A DNA stretch of 64,000 nucleotides from Dyadobacter luteus (lineage in GTDB: Bacteria; Bacteroidota; Bacteroidia; Cytophagales; Spirosomataceae): positions 1 to 64,000 of the forward strand of contig NZ_QNUL01000023.1 of the NCBI RefSeq assembly GCF_003383615.1, written 5' to 3'. Shown here one piece after another: positions 43,204 to 52,033 of this stretch; positions within the stretch are counted from its first letter, which is position 1, and every line of letters starts with the position of its first letter. Under the pieces are notes generated by a model, which worked only from the letters and a program-made list of their open reading frames with translations, was not told where the DNA came from and did no database searches. A program made the position numbers and the translations under genes.

Positions 43204-43848
43204 ATGCACAGAATATATTATATGTTGTTTTTCCTCTTGCAGTGCGGGAATATGGTATCAGCCCAGTCCGACTGGAGATTAATTGCAGAGGATGAGGGAA
43301 TCAGTGTATTTTCAAAATCGGTGTCTACGAGTAAGGTGAAGGCTGTGAAGGTGGAGTGTACATTGGAAGCATCGGCATCACAGCTCGTAACCCTGTTAAT
43401 GGATTTGCCAGTGGCTATACAGTGGGTTTCGCATACAAAATCCTGCACATTGGTGAAGAGAATATCACCTTCGGAACTCTATTATTACTCGGAAGTGGCA
43501 TTGCCCTGGCCGTTAGAGAACCGCGATTTTGTTGCGCATGTGCGTGTTACACAGGACGCGATTACCAAAGTGGTAACAATGAATGCGCCGGCAGTTCCGG
43601 GCTGGGTAAATGAAAACAAGGGTGTTGTCAGAATACGGAAGTCACTAGGCTACTGGACAATTACTCCACTTGCCGGAAATAAGGTGCAGGTGCAATACAC
43701 TTTACAGGTAGATCCGGGAGGGATTATTCCTGCCTGGATGGTGAATATGCTGGCGGCGCAGGGACCGATGGAGAGCTTTAAAAATATGAGGCAGCAAATC
43801 AGGCTGCCCCGTTATCACAATGTTTCTCTTCCGTTCATTACAAACTAA
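43204..43848 (+). CDS. START-domain (StAR-like) lipid-binding protein
   Basis: 214 aa from ATG 43204, which follows GGAG with a short gap; 14 extra codons upstream would precede the signal peptide. Signal peptide ending in NMVSAQ. The domain runs from DWRLIAEDEGISVFSK through SELYYYSEVALPWPLENRDFV, PGWVNENKGVVRIRKSLGYW and VQVQYTLQVDPGGIIPAWMVN, the classic START core, a pocket that holds a lipid or steroid. The signal suggests export to the periplasm. Its stop overlaps that of the DUF1501 gene on the other strand by three bases. Confidence 0.85.
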   Translation: MHRIYYMLFFLLQCGNMVSAQSDWRLIAEDEGISVFSKSVSTSKVKAVKVECTLEASASQLVTLLMDLPVAIQWVSHTKSCTLVKRISPSELYYYSEVALPWPLENRDFVAHVRVTQDAITKVVTMNAPAVPGWVNENKGVVRIRKSLGYWTITPLAGNKVQVQYTLQVDPGGIIPAWMVNMLAAQGPMESFKNMRQQIRLPRYHNVSLPFITN

Positions 43849-45119
43849 GTTTTTATTAAGCCAATATTTTCCTGTTTCCATTCAGGAAATAGTGTCGCAC
43901 TGTTTTTCAGGTGTAAGTGCTGCGTGGCAACTTCGCTGAATACGCTTCTGAAGTCAGTAGTTACAGCAAGGTCACGTTTGTCTTCCAGGTTATCTTCAGA
44001 CAATTCATCCACACGCCCGTATACCTTTCCGCCCTGAACATTATTTCCCAAAATGAAATTACAGGACGCCCTTCCATGATCCGTTCCTCTGGTTCCGTTC
44101 TGGCGAACGGTTCTTCCAAACTCGGTCATCGTCATAAGCATTACGTCATCCTGATACGCGCTTAAGTCGTTCCAGAACGCGCTGATGCTATTACTCAAAT
44201 CTGCAACATTACGTGCAAAAACACCATTGTCTGTTCCCTGATTGAAGTGGGTATCCCAACCGTTCGATTCAGCAAAAGCAACTTCAAGCCCGACGTTCAT
44301 TTTAATAAGCTGGGCAATCTGTTTCAATGCATTTGCTAATGCTGAGCCAGGGTAAGTAACTCCTTCGGCAGGTTTGTAATTTTTTAAATCCGCTGTCTTC
44401 AGAATTTTCATAGCTTCAAAACTTTCCCTTCCGGCTTCCTGCAGCAGTCCCGAAGCAGTTTTGTCGTAAAGCTCTTCGAAGCTTTTGGCAGCCATATTGG
44501 TTCCTGCCTGGTTGCCGCGCATTTGAATAGAAAAGTCCTGAAGATTGCTGATGGCGACAGAGGGATTATCGCCGTAAAAGGAGCGTGGCATCGCAGAGGT
44601 AAGTGCTACTCCCGCAAATGGCGACAGATGATCTTCCTGCAAAAGTCCCAGTGCTCTGTTGAGCCATCCACTTGGCGTTCCTTTCTGGAACGGAGTGCCA
44701 GACTCCATGTAATCCTGCGCGTCGAAGTGTGAGCGGGTAGTATTCGGGGATCCTATACCGTGTACGATGCCAAGGCGTCCTTCACGAAAAAGAGGTTCAA
44801 AAGCCTGCATAGAAGGGTGTAAGCCAAATTTTCCGTCCAGATCAATCAATGATTTTCCGTTAGCAGATTGTGCAGCAGACATCATCAGATTTGGTCTTGC
44901 AGCTTTCAGGAACGGATCATTAAAAGGAGTGACGGCCATCAAACCATCCATCGCACCGCGTTGAAAAATACAAATGAGCGTCTTCCTTTTATTGAATGGC
45001 ATTTTGTTTTGTTCCGCTGCCACAGCTCTTGCAACAAATGGCGGTATACTACCTGCCAGCCCAATGCCAAACAGGGCCAGTCCGCCTGATTTTAAAAATA
45101 CTCTTCTTGAAGTTTTCAT
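43845..45119 (-). CDS. DUF1501 domain protein with Tat signal
   Basis: 424 aa. The N-terminus TSRRVFLKSGGLALFGIGLA is a twin-arginine signal, so it is exported folded. DUF1501 proteins share a sulfatase/alkaline-phosphatase-like fold; here LICIFQRGAMDGLMAVTPFN and TMTEFGRTVRQNGTRGTDHG are the typical blocks. They nearly always occur next to a DUF1800 protein, as here, in Bacteroidota and planctomycetes; the joint role is unknown. It follows the DUF1800 gene by 13 bases, so the pair is one operon. Confidence 0.9.
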   Translation of the reverse strand: MKTSRRVFLKSGGLALFGIGLAGSIPPFVARAVAAEQNKMPFNKRKTLICIFQRGAMDGLMAVTPFNDPFLKAARPNLMMSAAQSANGKSLIDLDGKFGLHPSMQAFEPLFREGRLGIVHGIGSPNTTRSHFDAQDYMESGTPFQKGTPSGWLNRALGLLQEDHLSPFAGVALTSAMPRSFYGDNPSVAISNLQDFSIQMRGNQAGTNMAAKSFEELYDKTASGLLQEAGRESFEAMKILKTADLKNYKPAEGVTYPGSALANALKQIAQLIKMNVGLEVAFAESNGWDTHFNQGTDNGVFARNVADLSNSISAFWNDLSAYQDDVMLMTMTEFGRTVRQNGTRGTDHGRASCNFILGNNVQGGKVYGRVDELSEDNLEDKRDLAVTTDFRSVFSEVATQHLHLKNSATLFPEWKQENIGLIKT

Positions 45120-45132
45120 AGCATGTTATGTT

Positions 45133-47004
45133 TTAACGTCGCTGATATTCGGGAGAACCGATGATCACACCTACAACCTGGGCCAGCATGGTGACATTTT
45201 CTTTCCTGGCTGGTTTGGCAGTAGTTGTTGTCTTGTTTGCAGCCTGCATATCGTTGTCGTTTCCTGCTGTGGCCTGGCTGGCTTTGTTCACTTTTTCACT
45301 CAGTTCAGGATCATTTAGCATAGGCTTAAGCCGTTCCACTGTTTTGGCAAGATCACGTTCGGGGATGATCAGCTTGCTGTAAGTGACCAAAGCGGCTTGT
45401 GAACTTTCAGGTTCATGGTACTGGTTCAGAGCGGGTAGATCAGCCCGGATACCTGAAATTTTACCAGAGGCCAGTGCCAACCCAAAATTCATCCTATTCA
45501 GCAGCGCTCCCGTGTTAATCCAATATTGCCCCTTGTCGGGAAAGCCTGTAGGTGCCTGGTAGGAATATATTCTTTCACCCATTCGTGAGATCCAGTTAAA
45601 TAAAGGGTAGGGGTCTTCCACTTTCGCATTCAAACTGCGGATGGCCCCGATGGCTAGTTCAAACGGAGATTTAGTCTTTTCACGTAAGGCGCCGGGTTCC
45701 CAGAATTCCCTGGCCGAAACCATGGTAATCAGAACAGCTTTGATATCTCCTTTTTGCGAAAGGAAAGTTTTACTCATTTTTTCAACCAGGCTTTGCACGG
45801 GCTGATCGCTGACAAAACGGGTGGCTATTTTTTTGCAGATAAATTTTGCAGTCGATGGATGGATGGCCAGATCGTTCAATAACTCAACCCCTTCTGCGTA
45901 TCCTTTGTCAGGTCCGTATTGTTTACCCAATACCGTCTTAGTACCGGCATCATGCCTGTTGGCAGCGAACAGAAAATCCCCGTCTCTTACAAAGCCCTCT
46001 TTTTCAAAACGTGCGCTGCGTTCCAGTGCCTTTGTTTTTCTGTTGACCTGAAACGGGTAAATGGTCCAGCCGGTCAGTACCCGTGCTGCTTCGGTCACAT
46101 CCTGTTGAGAATAGCCTCCGTCAACGCCCATGGTATGGAGTTCCATTACCTCCCTTGCATAGTTTTCGTTGATACCTTTCTCTTTTCGTATTTTTTTGAG
46201 TCTTGCGATCAGGGTGTCGGCGACAGCGCCGGTCGGTGCAGCAGGTTGTGGCTGCTTTTTATCTTTCTTTTTATTAAACGGATTATTATCCGATGCGCTG
46301 CTGAAATTGTCAAGATAATACAACATCGCAGGTGATTTTGCAGTAGCTATCAACAGATCACTGAAATTGCCCAATGCCTGAGGCCGGATTACGTCTCTTT
46401 CGTATGCAGGAATAAAATGAGAGCAATCATCCTTGGTTAGCGACACATTGAAATGATTAAACCAAAAACTGGTCATCACTTCCTGTAACTGATTTTCACT
46501 GTAAACCGACCGAAGTATTTTTTGATTGATAAACTGCTGGTTAAGATCCTTCTGAGGCCTGAAACCATTGGAAGCCATATAGTTGTCGATCGCAGCCCGG
46601 TACTGCGGACTTTTCGACCCGACGGAGTCTTTACTGATAATACTATCGTTGATCGCCATGCGCACGACCTGAAAGTTTTTGGGAAAGTTCAGCAGTACTT
46701 CTTCATTACTCAGGTTGATAGCATCGTATGCGCCTAATCTGCTTTTCAAAGAATCGTCTTTGTAGGTGGCATTCAGCTGACTTTCAAACCATGCCACGAG
46801 CCCTTGCTTTACCACTGCATCAATTTGTGAGGGCGTGGCCCCAAAGGTGAACCTGCTCAAAAGGTGAGCAGCTGCCTGGCGGTCATTGAGTCCTGCAGCT
46901 TTGTATGGAAATTTGATTTTCGGTGGCTCAGCAGGATGAAATGAATAGAACCAAAAACCGAAAAACAGTAATAGGGGAAACGAAATACGTTGTATCCTTT
47001 TCAT
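45133..47004 (-). CDS. DUF1800 domain protein
   Basis: 623 aa. An N-terminal membrane-anchor-like stretch (FPLLLFFGFWFYSFHP) is followed by the DUF1800 core: AAAHLLSRFTFGATPSQIDAV, SFWFNHFNVSLTKDDCSHFI, NYAREVMELHTMGVDGGYSQQ and GFPDKGQYWINTGALLNRMN, all hallmarks. A low-complexity stretch near the end (SQATAGNDNDMQAANKTTTT) precedes the final part. It is the first gene of the DUF1800-DUF1501 pair. Function unknown; likely extracytoplasmic. Confidence 0.9.
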   Translation of the reverse strand: MKRIQRISFPLLLFFGFWFYSFHPAEPPKIKFPYKAAGLNDRQAAAHLLSRFTFGATPSQIDAVVKQGLVAWFESQLNATYKDDSLKSRLGAYDAINLSNEEVLLNFPKNFQVVRMAINDSIISKDSVGSKSPQYRAAIDNYMASNGFRPQKDLNQQFINQKILRSVYSENQLQEVMTSFWFNHFNVSLTKDDCSHFIPAYERDVIRPQALGNFSDLLIATAKSPAMLYYLDNFSSASDNNPFNKKKDKKQPQPAAPTGAVADTLIARLKKIRKEKGINENYAREVMELHTMGVDGGYSQQDVTEAARVLTGWTIYPFQVNRKTKALERSARFEKEGFVRDGDFLFAANRHDAGTKTVLGKQYGPDKGYAEGVELLNDLAIHPSTAKFICKKIATRFVSDQPVQSLVEKMSKTFLSQKGDIKAVLITMVSAREFWEPGALREKTKSPFELAIGAIRSLNAKVEDPYPLFNWISRMGERIYSYQAPTGFPDKGQYWINTGALLNRMNFGLALASGKISGIRADLPALNQYHEPESSQAALVTYSKLIIPERDLAKTVERLKPMLNDPELSEKVNKASQATAGNDNDMQAANKTTTTAKPARKENVTMLAQVVGVIIGSPEYQRR

Positions 47005-47158
47005 AACGAGGTTATTGGTTGAGGAATTCAGATCCCTTTGACAATATAAAAACCTTAGGTTTAATACCAGTTCAGATATTGATCAGAATTTTATAAAAAC
47101 CTTGCCCGACATGGTTACTAACGCAGTATAGCCTATTCCCGATACCTGCAAATACGAA

Positions 47159-47190
47159 AAAACCGGTGCATGTTCGCATGCACCGGTTTT
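47159..47190. terminator. Perfect 14-base hairpin with TTCG loop
   Basis: AAAACCGGTGCATG - TTCG - CATGCACCGGTTTT, followed by a T-run on the plus strand and preceded by A-run, so it can act in both directions. It sits downstream of the phytase gene (minus strand). Confidence 0.85.
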
Positions 47191-47209
47191 CTATTATGCT
47201 GGAGCGCTG

Positions 47210-48274
47210 TTACTTTTCAGCGCCTATGATATCTTCCCATCGATAGTAATGAAATACTTTTCCTTCCGACATCGCCACAAAAAGGCCTTTTTTAAACTGG
47301 TCATTCAGCGCAACGTTTGTTACATCCGAACCATCACTTTTAAAAGCAGTTACCTTTACAGACTTGATCATTTTATGTTCGTGCGGATTGCTCGCACTAC
47401 CTTCACGAGGGAAAATCTGGAACTTGCCTGCTCCCTGATCCGAAACCAGAATGTAGCCTGTTTTTTCACCTGTTTTGTAAATGGATATTCCCTCGTTGTC
47501 TTCGGTGACACCCACATTTGCAATGAGAGCAAGCTCATTGTTACCTTTTTCAGGCTCAGCATAATACTTTCTTACGCCAACCTGTTCATCGGAATAATAG
47601 ACGTATCCGCTTTCATTGTCAACTGCGATAGATTCTATTTCCTTTTTGCCGCTATATTTGCCGAACTTGCGGACAACTTCCGCAGCTACGTTCCCGTTTC
47701 CTCCGTCCGAAAGTTTGTATTGCCACAAATAACCTTCCGCCGGTCCGGATTTACGTCCTACAATTGCAAAGATCGCTTTGTCGGATGGTCGGGTGTACAA
47801 TGATATTCCCATCGGAGCCTGAACGGTTTCACCTTTGAACACTTCAATGCCGCCATTGTCAATCGCCTTCATATCAGGCAAACTGAAGATACGTATTTTG
47901 TTGGCTTCGCGTTCTGTTACGACTGCTATATCGGTCGCCTTTCCATTGATCATCAATCCATAAGCAATATCAACATTGTTGGGACGTTTCAGATTTCTAA
48001 CTACCTTATCAGCAATAATTTTCCCTTGTAAATCGAAAACATACAATGCTCCGTCAATGTCTTTGTCAGTTCCTATGATCAGACTTTTGGAAAGATCTTC
48101 CGGATTCAGCCAGATAGCAGGATCATCAGTATCATGCCTGACAGCCTCAGTAATAATCACAGGTTTGATAGCTGTGGAATCGCTGTTGCCGTTAAGACCG
48201 CTTGTTTTTTTTCCGCAAGAAGTGAGGGCAAGCAGGAAAGCCAGCGAACATGCGGTAATGGTATATTTGATCAT
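47210..48274 (-). CDS. Beta-propeller phytase lipoprotein
   Basis: 354 aa. Signal peptide ending in LALTSC (Cys20), so a surface or periplasmic lipoprotein. The start of the domain, TEAVRHDTDDPAIWLNPEDL, then LIIGTDKDIDGALYVFDLQG, and DEQVGVRKYYAEPE are the blocks of beta-propeller (BPP) phytases, which release phosphate from Ca-phytate. Located directly downstream of a TonB receptor with the same direction; the receptor would bring in phytate fragments or phytate. Such TonB receptor/phytase pairs are common in Bacteroidota and Proteobacteria. Terminated by the hairpin at 47159. Confidence 0.9.
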   Translation of the reverse strand: MIKYTITACSLAFLLALTSCGKKTSGLNGNSDSTAIKPVIITEAVRHDTDDPAIWLNPEDLSKSLIIGTDKDIDGALYVFDLQGKIIADKVVRNLKRPNNVDIAYGLMINGKATDIAVVTEREANKIRIFSLPDMKAIDNGGIEVFKGETVQAPMGISLYTRPSDKAIFAIVGRKSGPAEGYLWQYKLSDGGNGNVAAEVVRKFGKYSGKKEIESIAVDNESGYVYYSDEQVGVRKYYAEPEKGNNELALIANVGVTEDNEGISIYKTGEKTGYILVSDQGAGKFQIFPREGSASNPHEHKMIKSVKVTAFKSDGSDVTNVALNDQFKKGLFVAMSEGKVFHYYRWEDIIGAEK

Positions 48275-48292
48275 AAGTTAGTGTTATTTAGA

Positions 48293-48327
48293 AAAACCTG
48301 AGTCTGAATAAATCAGACCCAGGTTTT
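48293..48327 (-). terminator. Hairpin between TonB receptor and phytase genes
   Basis: AAAACCTGAGTCTGA and TCAGACCCAGGTTTT pair with one mismatch and a five-base loop; it would partly or fully stop transcripts of the receptor gene before the phytase gene, so the two may be unequally expressed. Confidence 0.65.
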
Positions 48328-48349
48328 AAACTTCATTTGTCAGTTTTAA

Positions 48350-51181
48350 TTATTTGGTAAGGTCGAATTTGATACCGATGTTATAACGAGGACGGTAGTA
48401 TTCAGCCTGTACAGTGCGTGATGAGATGCTTTGGTAATAACGCAACGGCTGGTTAGTCAAATTGTTCGCTTCAGCAAATACACGTAGATTTTTAGTTATC
48501 TTGTAAGATGCGTTGGCATCCAGGAAGAACTGCTTGTCATAGTAAATATCATCAAAGTCACTACCTCCCAATGCATCCAGATAAGCAGCGGTGTAGTTGG
48601 CTGAAAGTCGTGCAGAGAAACGTTTATTTTCCCATGACAACGACGCATTGAACATATGAGGAGCAGTTCCAGGTAATGTTACATCATTTCTTACATCACC
48701 ATCTTCGTTATAAACACCTTTTGCAAATGACTTGGTGAAAGTATAGTTGGTATAAATTCCAAGGTTTTTCAAAGCGCCCGGAAGGAAATCAAGCTGACGC
48801 TGGAAAGCTACTTCAAAACCGAATACATTCACATTCTCACCGTTTCTCGACTGGTAGAAATCCCACAGCTCACCAGCGGCAATCGGGTTGCTGGCACCAG
48901 GGAAATCTGCTGCGAAGTTGGCTGTGTTGTATGATTGATTACGATATGTGTAAATAAAGTTTTTCAGATTTTTGTAGAAAGCACCACCTGAAATAAGGCC
49001 CACAGATTCAAAATAGTTTTCTGCCATCAGGTCAAAATTCCAGGAGTAGGTTGCTTTCAGATCAGGATTTCCGGCTCTGATCTCTCTGTCGCCCGGAATG
49101 GTGCTGATGTAAGGAGCAAGAGCGTAGTAATTAGGACGTGCAAGTGCAGTAGTGGCAGCTGCACGCAGGATGAAATTATCTGTTGCGTTATACTTGAAGG
49201 TCAAGCCTGGAAGCAAGTTCGTATAGCTGTTTTTTACAGTACGCTGTCCTGTAAGTTCTTCTTCATCTTCGATCATATTTCCGGTATAGTCGATTGAAGT
49301 GTTTTCCAGACGAACACCGGCAATCATAGATAGCTTGTCAGAAAAATCCTGATCCCAGCGTACATATCCGGCTACGATGTTTTCCTTCGCATTGTAGTTA
49401 AGTCCCAAAAACTCACTTGGCACGCTTTCCGATTCAAATTGAGAAGTATTGGTCAGGTTAAGATTACCCAGGAACTGCTTCGAAGTAAAGACACCAGGAA
49501 TCAGATGTGATCCGGCCTGAAAATCGCCTGCATTCCAATTTACTGTAGAAGTGCTTCCAAGTGTAGCATAATCATCCTCATTTACAGGATTGTATACGAA
49601 GAAGTTGTTGTTGCGATCCTTTGTTTTCAATCTCAAACGTCCACCTACACGCATACGACCTTTCTGATCGGCAATGACATACAATGGGAAACGAACATTT
49701 ACTTTCGCACCAAGTTCTGTTTCTTCCGTAAAGTCATGGTTTTCGCTGATCTCATTCAATCCCAATGAACCTGCCGAAAGGTTGGTAGGAGTGAACATCG
49801 GGGAGAAGGAATCTCCGTTGTAAGTGATCTGGCTACCGCTTTTACGGAAGTTGATGTAGCGTTCATTAGGACGGTCTTCGCTTGCTGTTGAATAACTTAC
49901 AGACCAGTCCATATCAACTTTTGAACTCAACAGGTGATCGCCTTTTACAGAGTAATTCTGTACCTTCTGTGCTTCAAGTCTGGTTCCTTTGTTGCTGCTG
50001 TTTTCAATACCCCCTTTTGTCTGACGGCTGATACGACCTGTGAATCCTGTAATGCTGTTGTTGTCGTCATATACAGGGGCGATATTATCAGTACGCAGAC
50101 GGTAGCGGTTTTCAAGATCGTCGCGCCAGTTGTACATCGCGTTGGCAGTGATGGTGTGGTTTTGGCCTAATTTGAAATCAAATGCGGCTGAAAGACTTCT
50201 TCTGATTCTTTGTACGTCATATTTTCTGATATCCGACTGACCAATGTAAACATTGCCGAAATCATCTTTGCTCCATGTAGCTTCAACATCGTCAGAACCG
50301 TAATTGTTATTGTTGTACGATCCGCTCAGTACCATTCCTATGGCATTTTTTGCAAAACGATTGGCATACACAAACCCTCCTGTGTAAAGCGCTTTTCCGC
50401 GGATAGGGTTAAAACCACTTGATAATGTTGCCGAGATGCGTTGTCCGTTTGGTGCTGCACGCGTTACAAGGTTTACTGAACCGCCAATAGCATCAGCGTC
50501 CATATCCGGCGTAAGGGTCTTGTTCACTTCGATGGTTGAAATCATATCTGAAGGAATCAAGTCCATTTGCACGCGACGGTTGTCTCCTTCCGCAGATGGG
50601 ATACGATCGCCGTTCATGGTTACGGAGTTAAGTTCAGGAGCAAGGCCTCTCACAATGATGTTACGTGCCTCTCCCTGGTCATTCTGCATCGTAATACCCG
50701 GCACACGCTTAAGTGCATCGCCGATGTTGGAATCCGGGAAACGACCTACCTGATCCGAGGATATAATGTTACTGATGTTTTCGTTGTTACGTTGCTGGTT
50801 CAGCGCTTTGGCTTGCCCTTTCAAACGGTCACCTAATACAACAACTTCATTCATGTCAAGGCTTCCTTCATCCATTACAAGCTGGATGGAAGTGATTTGG
50901 CCCGATTGCACAGTAATTTCTTGTTTGTGATTCTGATAGCCGATGTAAGTAGCTTCCAGTGTGTAAGTTCCTGACGGAACACTCAGAAATTCAAACTTCC
51001 CCCTTACATCAGAAACTGTATATTGATTTCCCGGAGAGAGTTTAAGAGTTGCCCCTGGCAGCGATAGTTTTTGACTGTCCATGATCGTACCTGTGATAAG
51101 TCCCTTTTGGGCAAAGGCGACAGTTGCAAATAGCAACAGGCAGAGTGTAATTAGATTTTTTGTAGATGTAAATAAGTTCAT
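48350..51181 (-). CDS. TonB-dependent receptor paired with phytase
   Basis: 943 aa from ATG 51181; eight additional codons are open upstream. Signal peptide ending in TVAFAQ; carboxypeptidase-regulatory-like domain at about 25-100; plug (NIISSDQVGRFPDSNIGDAL, ARNIIVRGLAPELNSVTMNG, DADAIGGSVNLVTR), then a large barrel ending RYNIGIKFDLTK. The plug wording FPDSNIGDALKRVPGI and the C-terminal R-Y-N-I-G-I-K-F are those of the TonB receptor group linked with phytases and alkaline phosphatases. It and the phytase gene form a phosphate/phytate uptake unit, with a hairpin between them. Confidence 0.9.
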   Translation of the reverse strand: MNLFTSTKNLITLCLLLFATVAFAQKGLITGTIMDSQKLSLPGATLKLSPGNQYTVSDVRGKFEFLSVPSGTYTLEATYIGYQNHKQEITVQSGQITSIQLVMDEGSLDMNEVVVLGDRLKGQAKALNQQRNNENISNIISSDQVGRFPDSNIGDALKRVPGITMQNDQGEARNIIVRGLAPELNSVTMNGDRIPSAEGDNRRVQMDLIPSDMISTIEVNKTLTPDMDADAIGGSVNLVTRAAPNGQRISATLSSGFNPIRGKALYTGGFVYANRFAKNAIGMVLSGSYNNNNYGSDDVEATWSKDDFGNVYIGQSDIRKYDVQRIRRSLSAAFDFKLGQNHTITANAMYNWRDDLENRYRLRTDNIAPVYDDNNSITGFTGRISRQTKGGIENSSNKGTRLEAQKVQNYSVKGDHLLSSKVDMDWSVSYSTASEDRPNERYINFRKSGSQITYNGDSFSPMFTPTNLSAGSLGLNEISENHDFTEETELGAKVNVRFPLYVIADQKGRMRVGGRLRLKTKDRNNNFFVYNPVNEDDYATLGSTSTVNWNAGDFQAGSHLIPGVFTSKQFLGNLNLTNTSQFESESVPSEFLGLNYNAKENIVAGYVRWDQDFSDKLSMIAGVRLENTSIDYTGNMIEDEEELTGQRTVKNSYTNLLPGLTFKYNATDNFILRAAATTALARPNYYALAPYISTIPGDREIRAGNPDLKATYSWNFDLMAENYFESVGLISGGAFYKNLKNFIYTYRNQSYNTANFAADFPGASNPIAAGELWDFYQSRNGENVNVFGFEVAFQRQLDFLPGALKNLGIYTNYTFTKSFAKGVYNEDGDVRNDVTLPGTAPHMFNASLSWENKRFSARLSANYTAAYLDALGGSDFDDIYYDKQFFLDANASYKITKNLRVFAEANNLTNQPLRYYQSISSRTVQAEYYRPRYNIGIKFDLTK

Positions 51182-51430
51182 AACACTGGTTTTGTTCGGG
51201 TGCAAAGGTCTCCTTGCTGTGTTACCCTTGTGTTAGTTCCAGATTATGAAATTGTTAACACCGAAAAATTGATGTTTTAAGTGATTGAATTTCAGTCGAT
51301 TGTCTGCTATCGGGATTGCCTCTGATAATCCGAAATTGTCTGAAATGAAGTAGTCTGATTGATTAATAGTTGAGTAATGCCGATCTCTGACAATAGAATG
51401 ACAGGAATACGCCAGTTGCAGGAATATGTT

Positions 51431-51853
51431 TTAATTATGAATCAATATATACTCCGACAACACTTTTGGGGAGTCGGATTTCTGTAGAAGAAGCCTGTTA
51501 CCCTGACTGCTGATGATGTCAAATTCGTAGTTTTCATTAGGCTGAGAAGTAGCTGTAATCGTCATGTTTGTAAATAGCAATTTCTTATAATTGCCGGACA
51601 GTGCCCATTCACCTGAAAGCTTCACACCACCTTTGTTTGTCATCTTCACCACATTTGCATCCGTAAGATCAATGGTAAACCTGGAGTAAGCTCTGCTGGC
51701 TCCTTCAACATTGGCAGCATCAAAAACAACTATTCCATTTTCTTTAATGCTCATTACTTTCCAGTCCTGCCTGATATTGATTGTATCTATTTCCCGTGGT
51801 TCACAGCTTAGGACCGTGCATAAAAGTAAGGCAGCTATAAGTAGTTTTCTCAT
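51431..51853 (-). CDS. Lipocalin-like hypothetical lipoprotein
   Basis: 140 aa. Lipoprotein signal MRKLLIAALLLCTVLSC (Cys17). The mature part is made of short strands (FTIDLTDANVVKMTNKGGVK, YKKLLFTNMTITATSQPNEN) that fit a small barrel or lipocalin-like family common in Bacteroidota. No family name is possible from sequence. Stands alone upstream of the phytase receptor gene. Confidence 0.75.
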   Translation of the reverse strand: MRKLLIAALLLCTVLSCEPREIDTINIRQDWKVMSIKENGIVVFDAANVEGASRAYSRFTIDLTDANVVKMTNKGGVKLSGEWALSGNYKKLLFTNMTITATSQPNENYEFDIISSQGNRLLLQKSDSPKVLSEYILIHN

Positions 51854-52033
51854 AAGCGAAAAAATGAAAGATATTTTGAAATCTCAGGATTAAACAAGTT
51901 TTATTAATCATACATAACACCTCAGGAGAGTGACTGGTATTGGAATGATTACATTTGATAATTGGTAAAAGTAGGGTTACAAACTTATTTTACATCCTCT
52001 GATATTTGAAATATAGGTTTATTTATAAGCATT

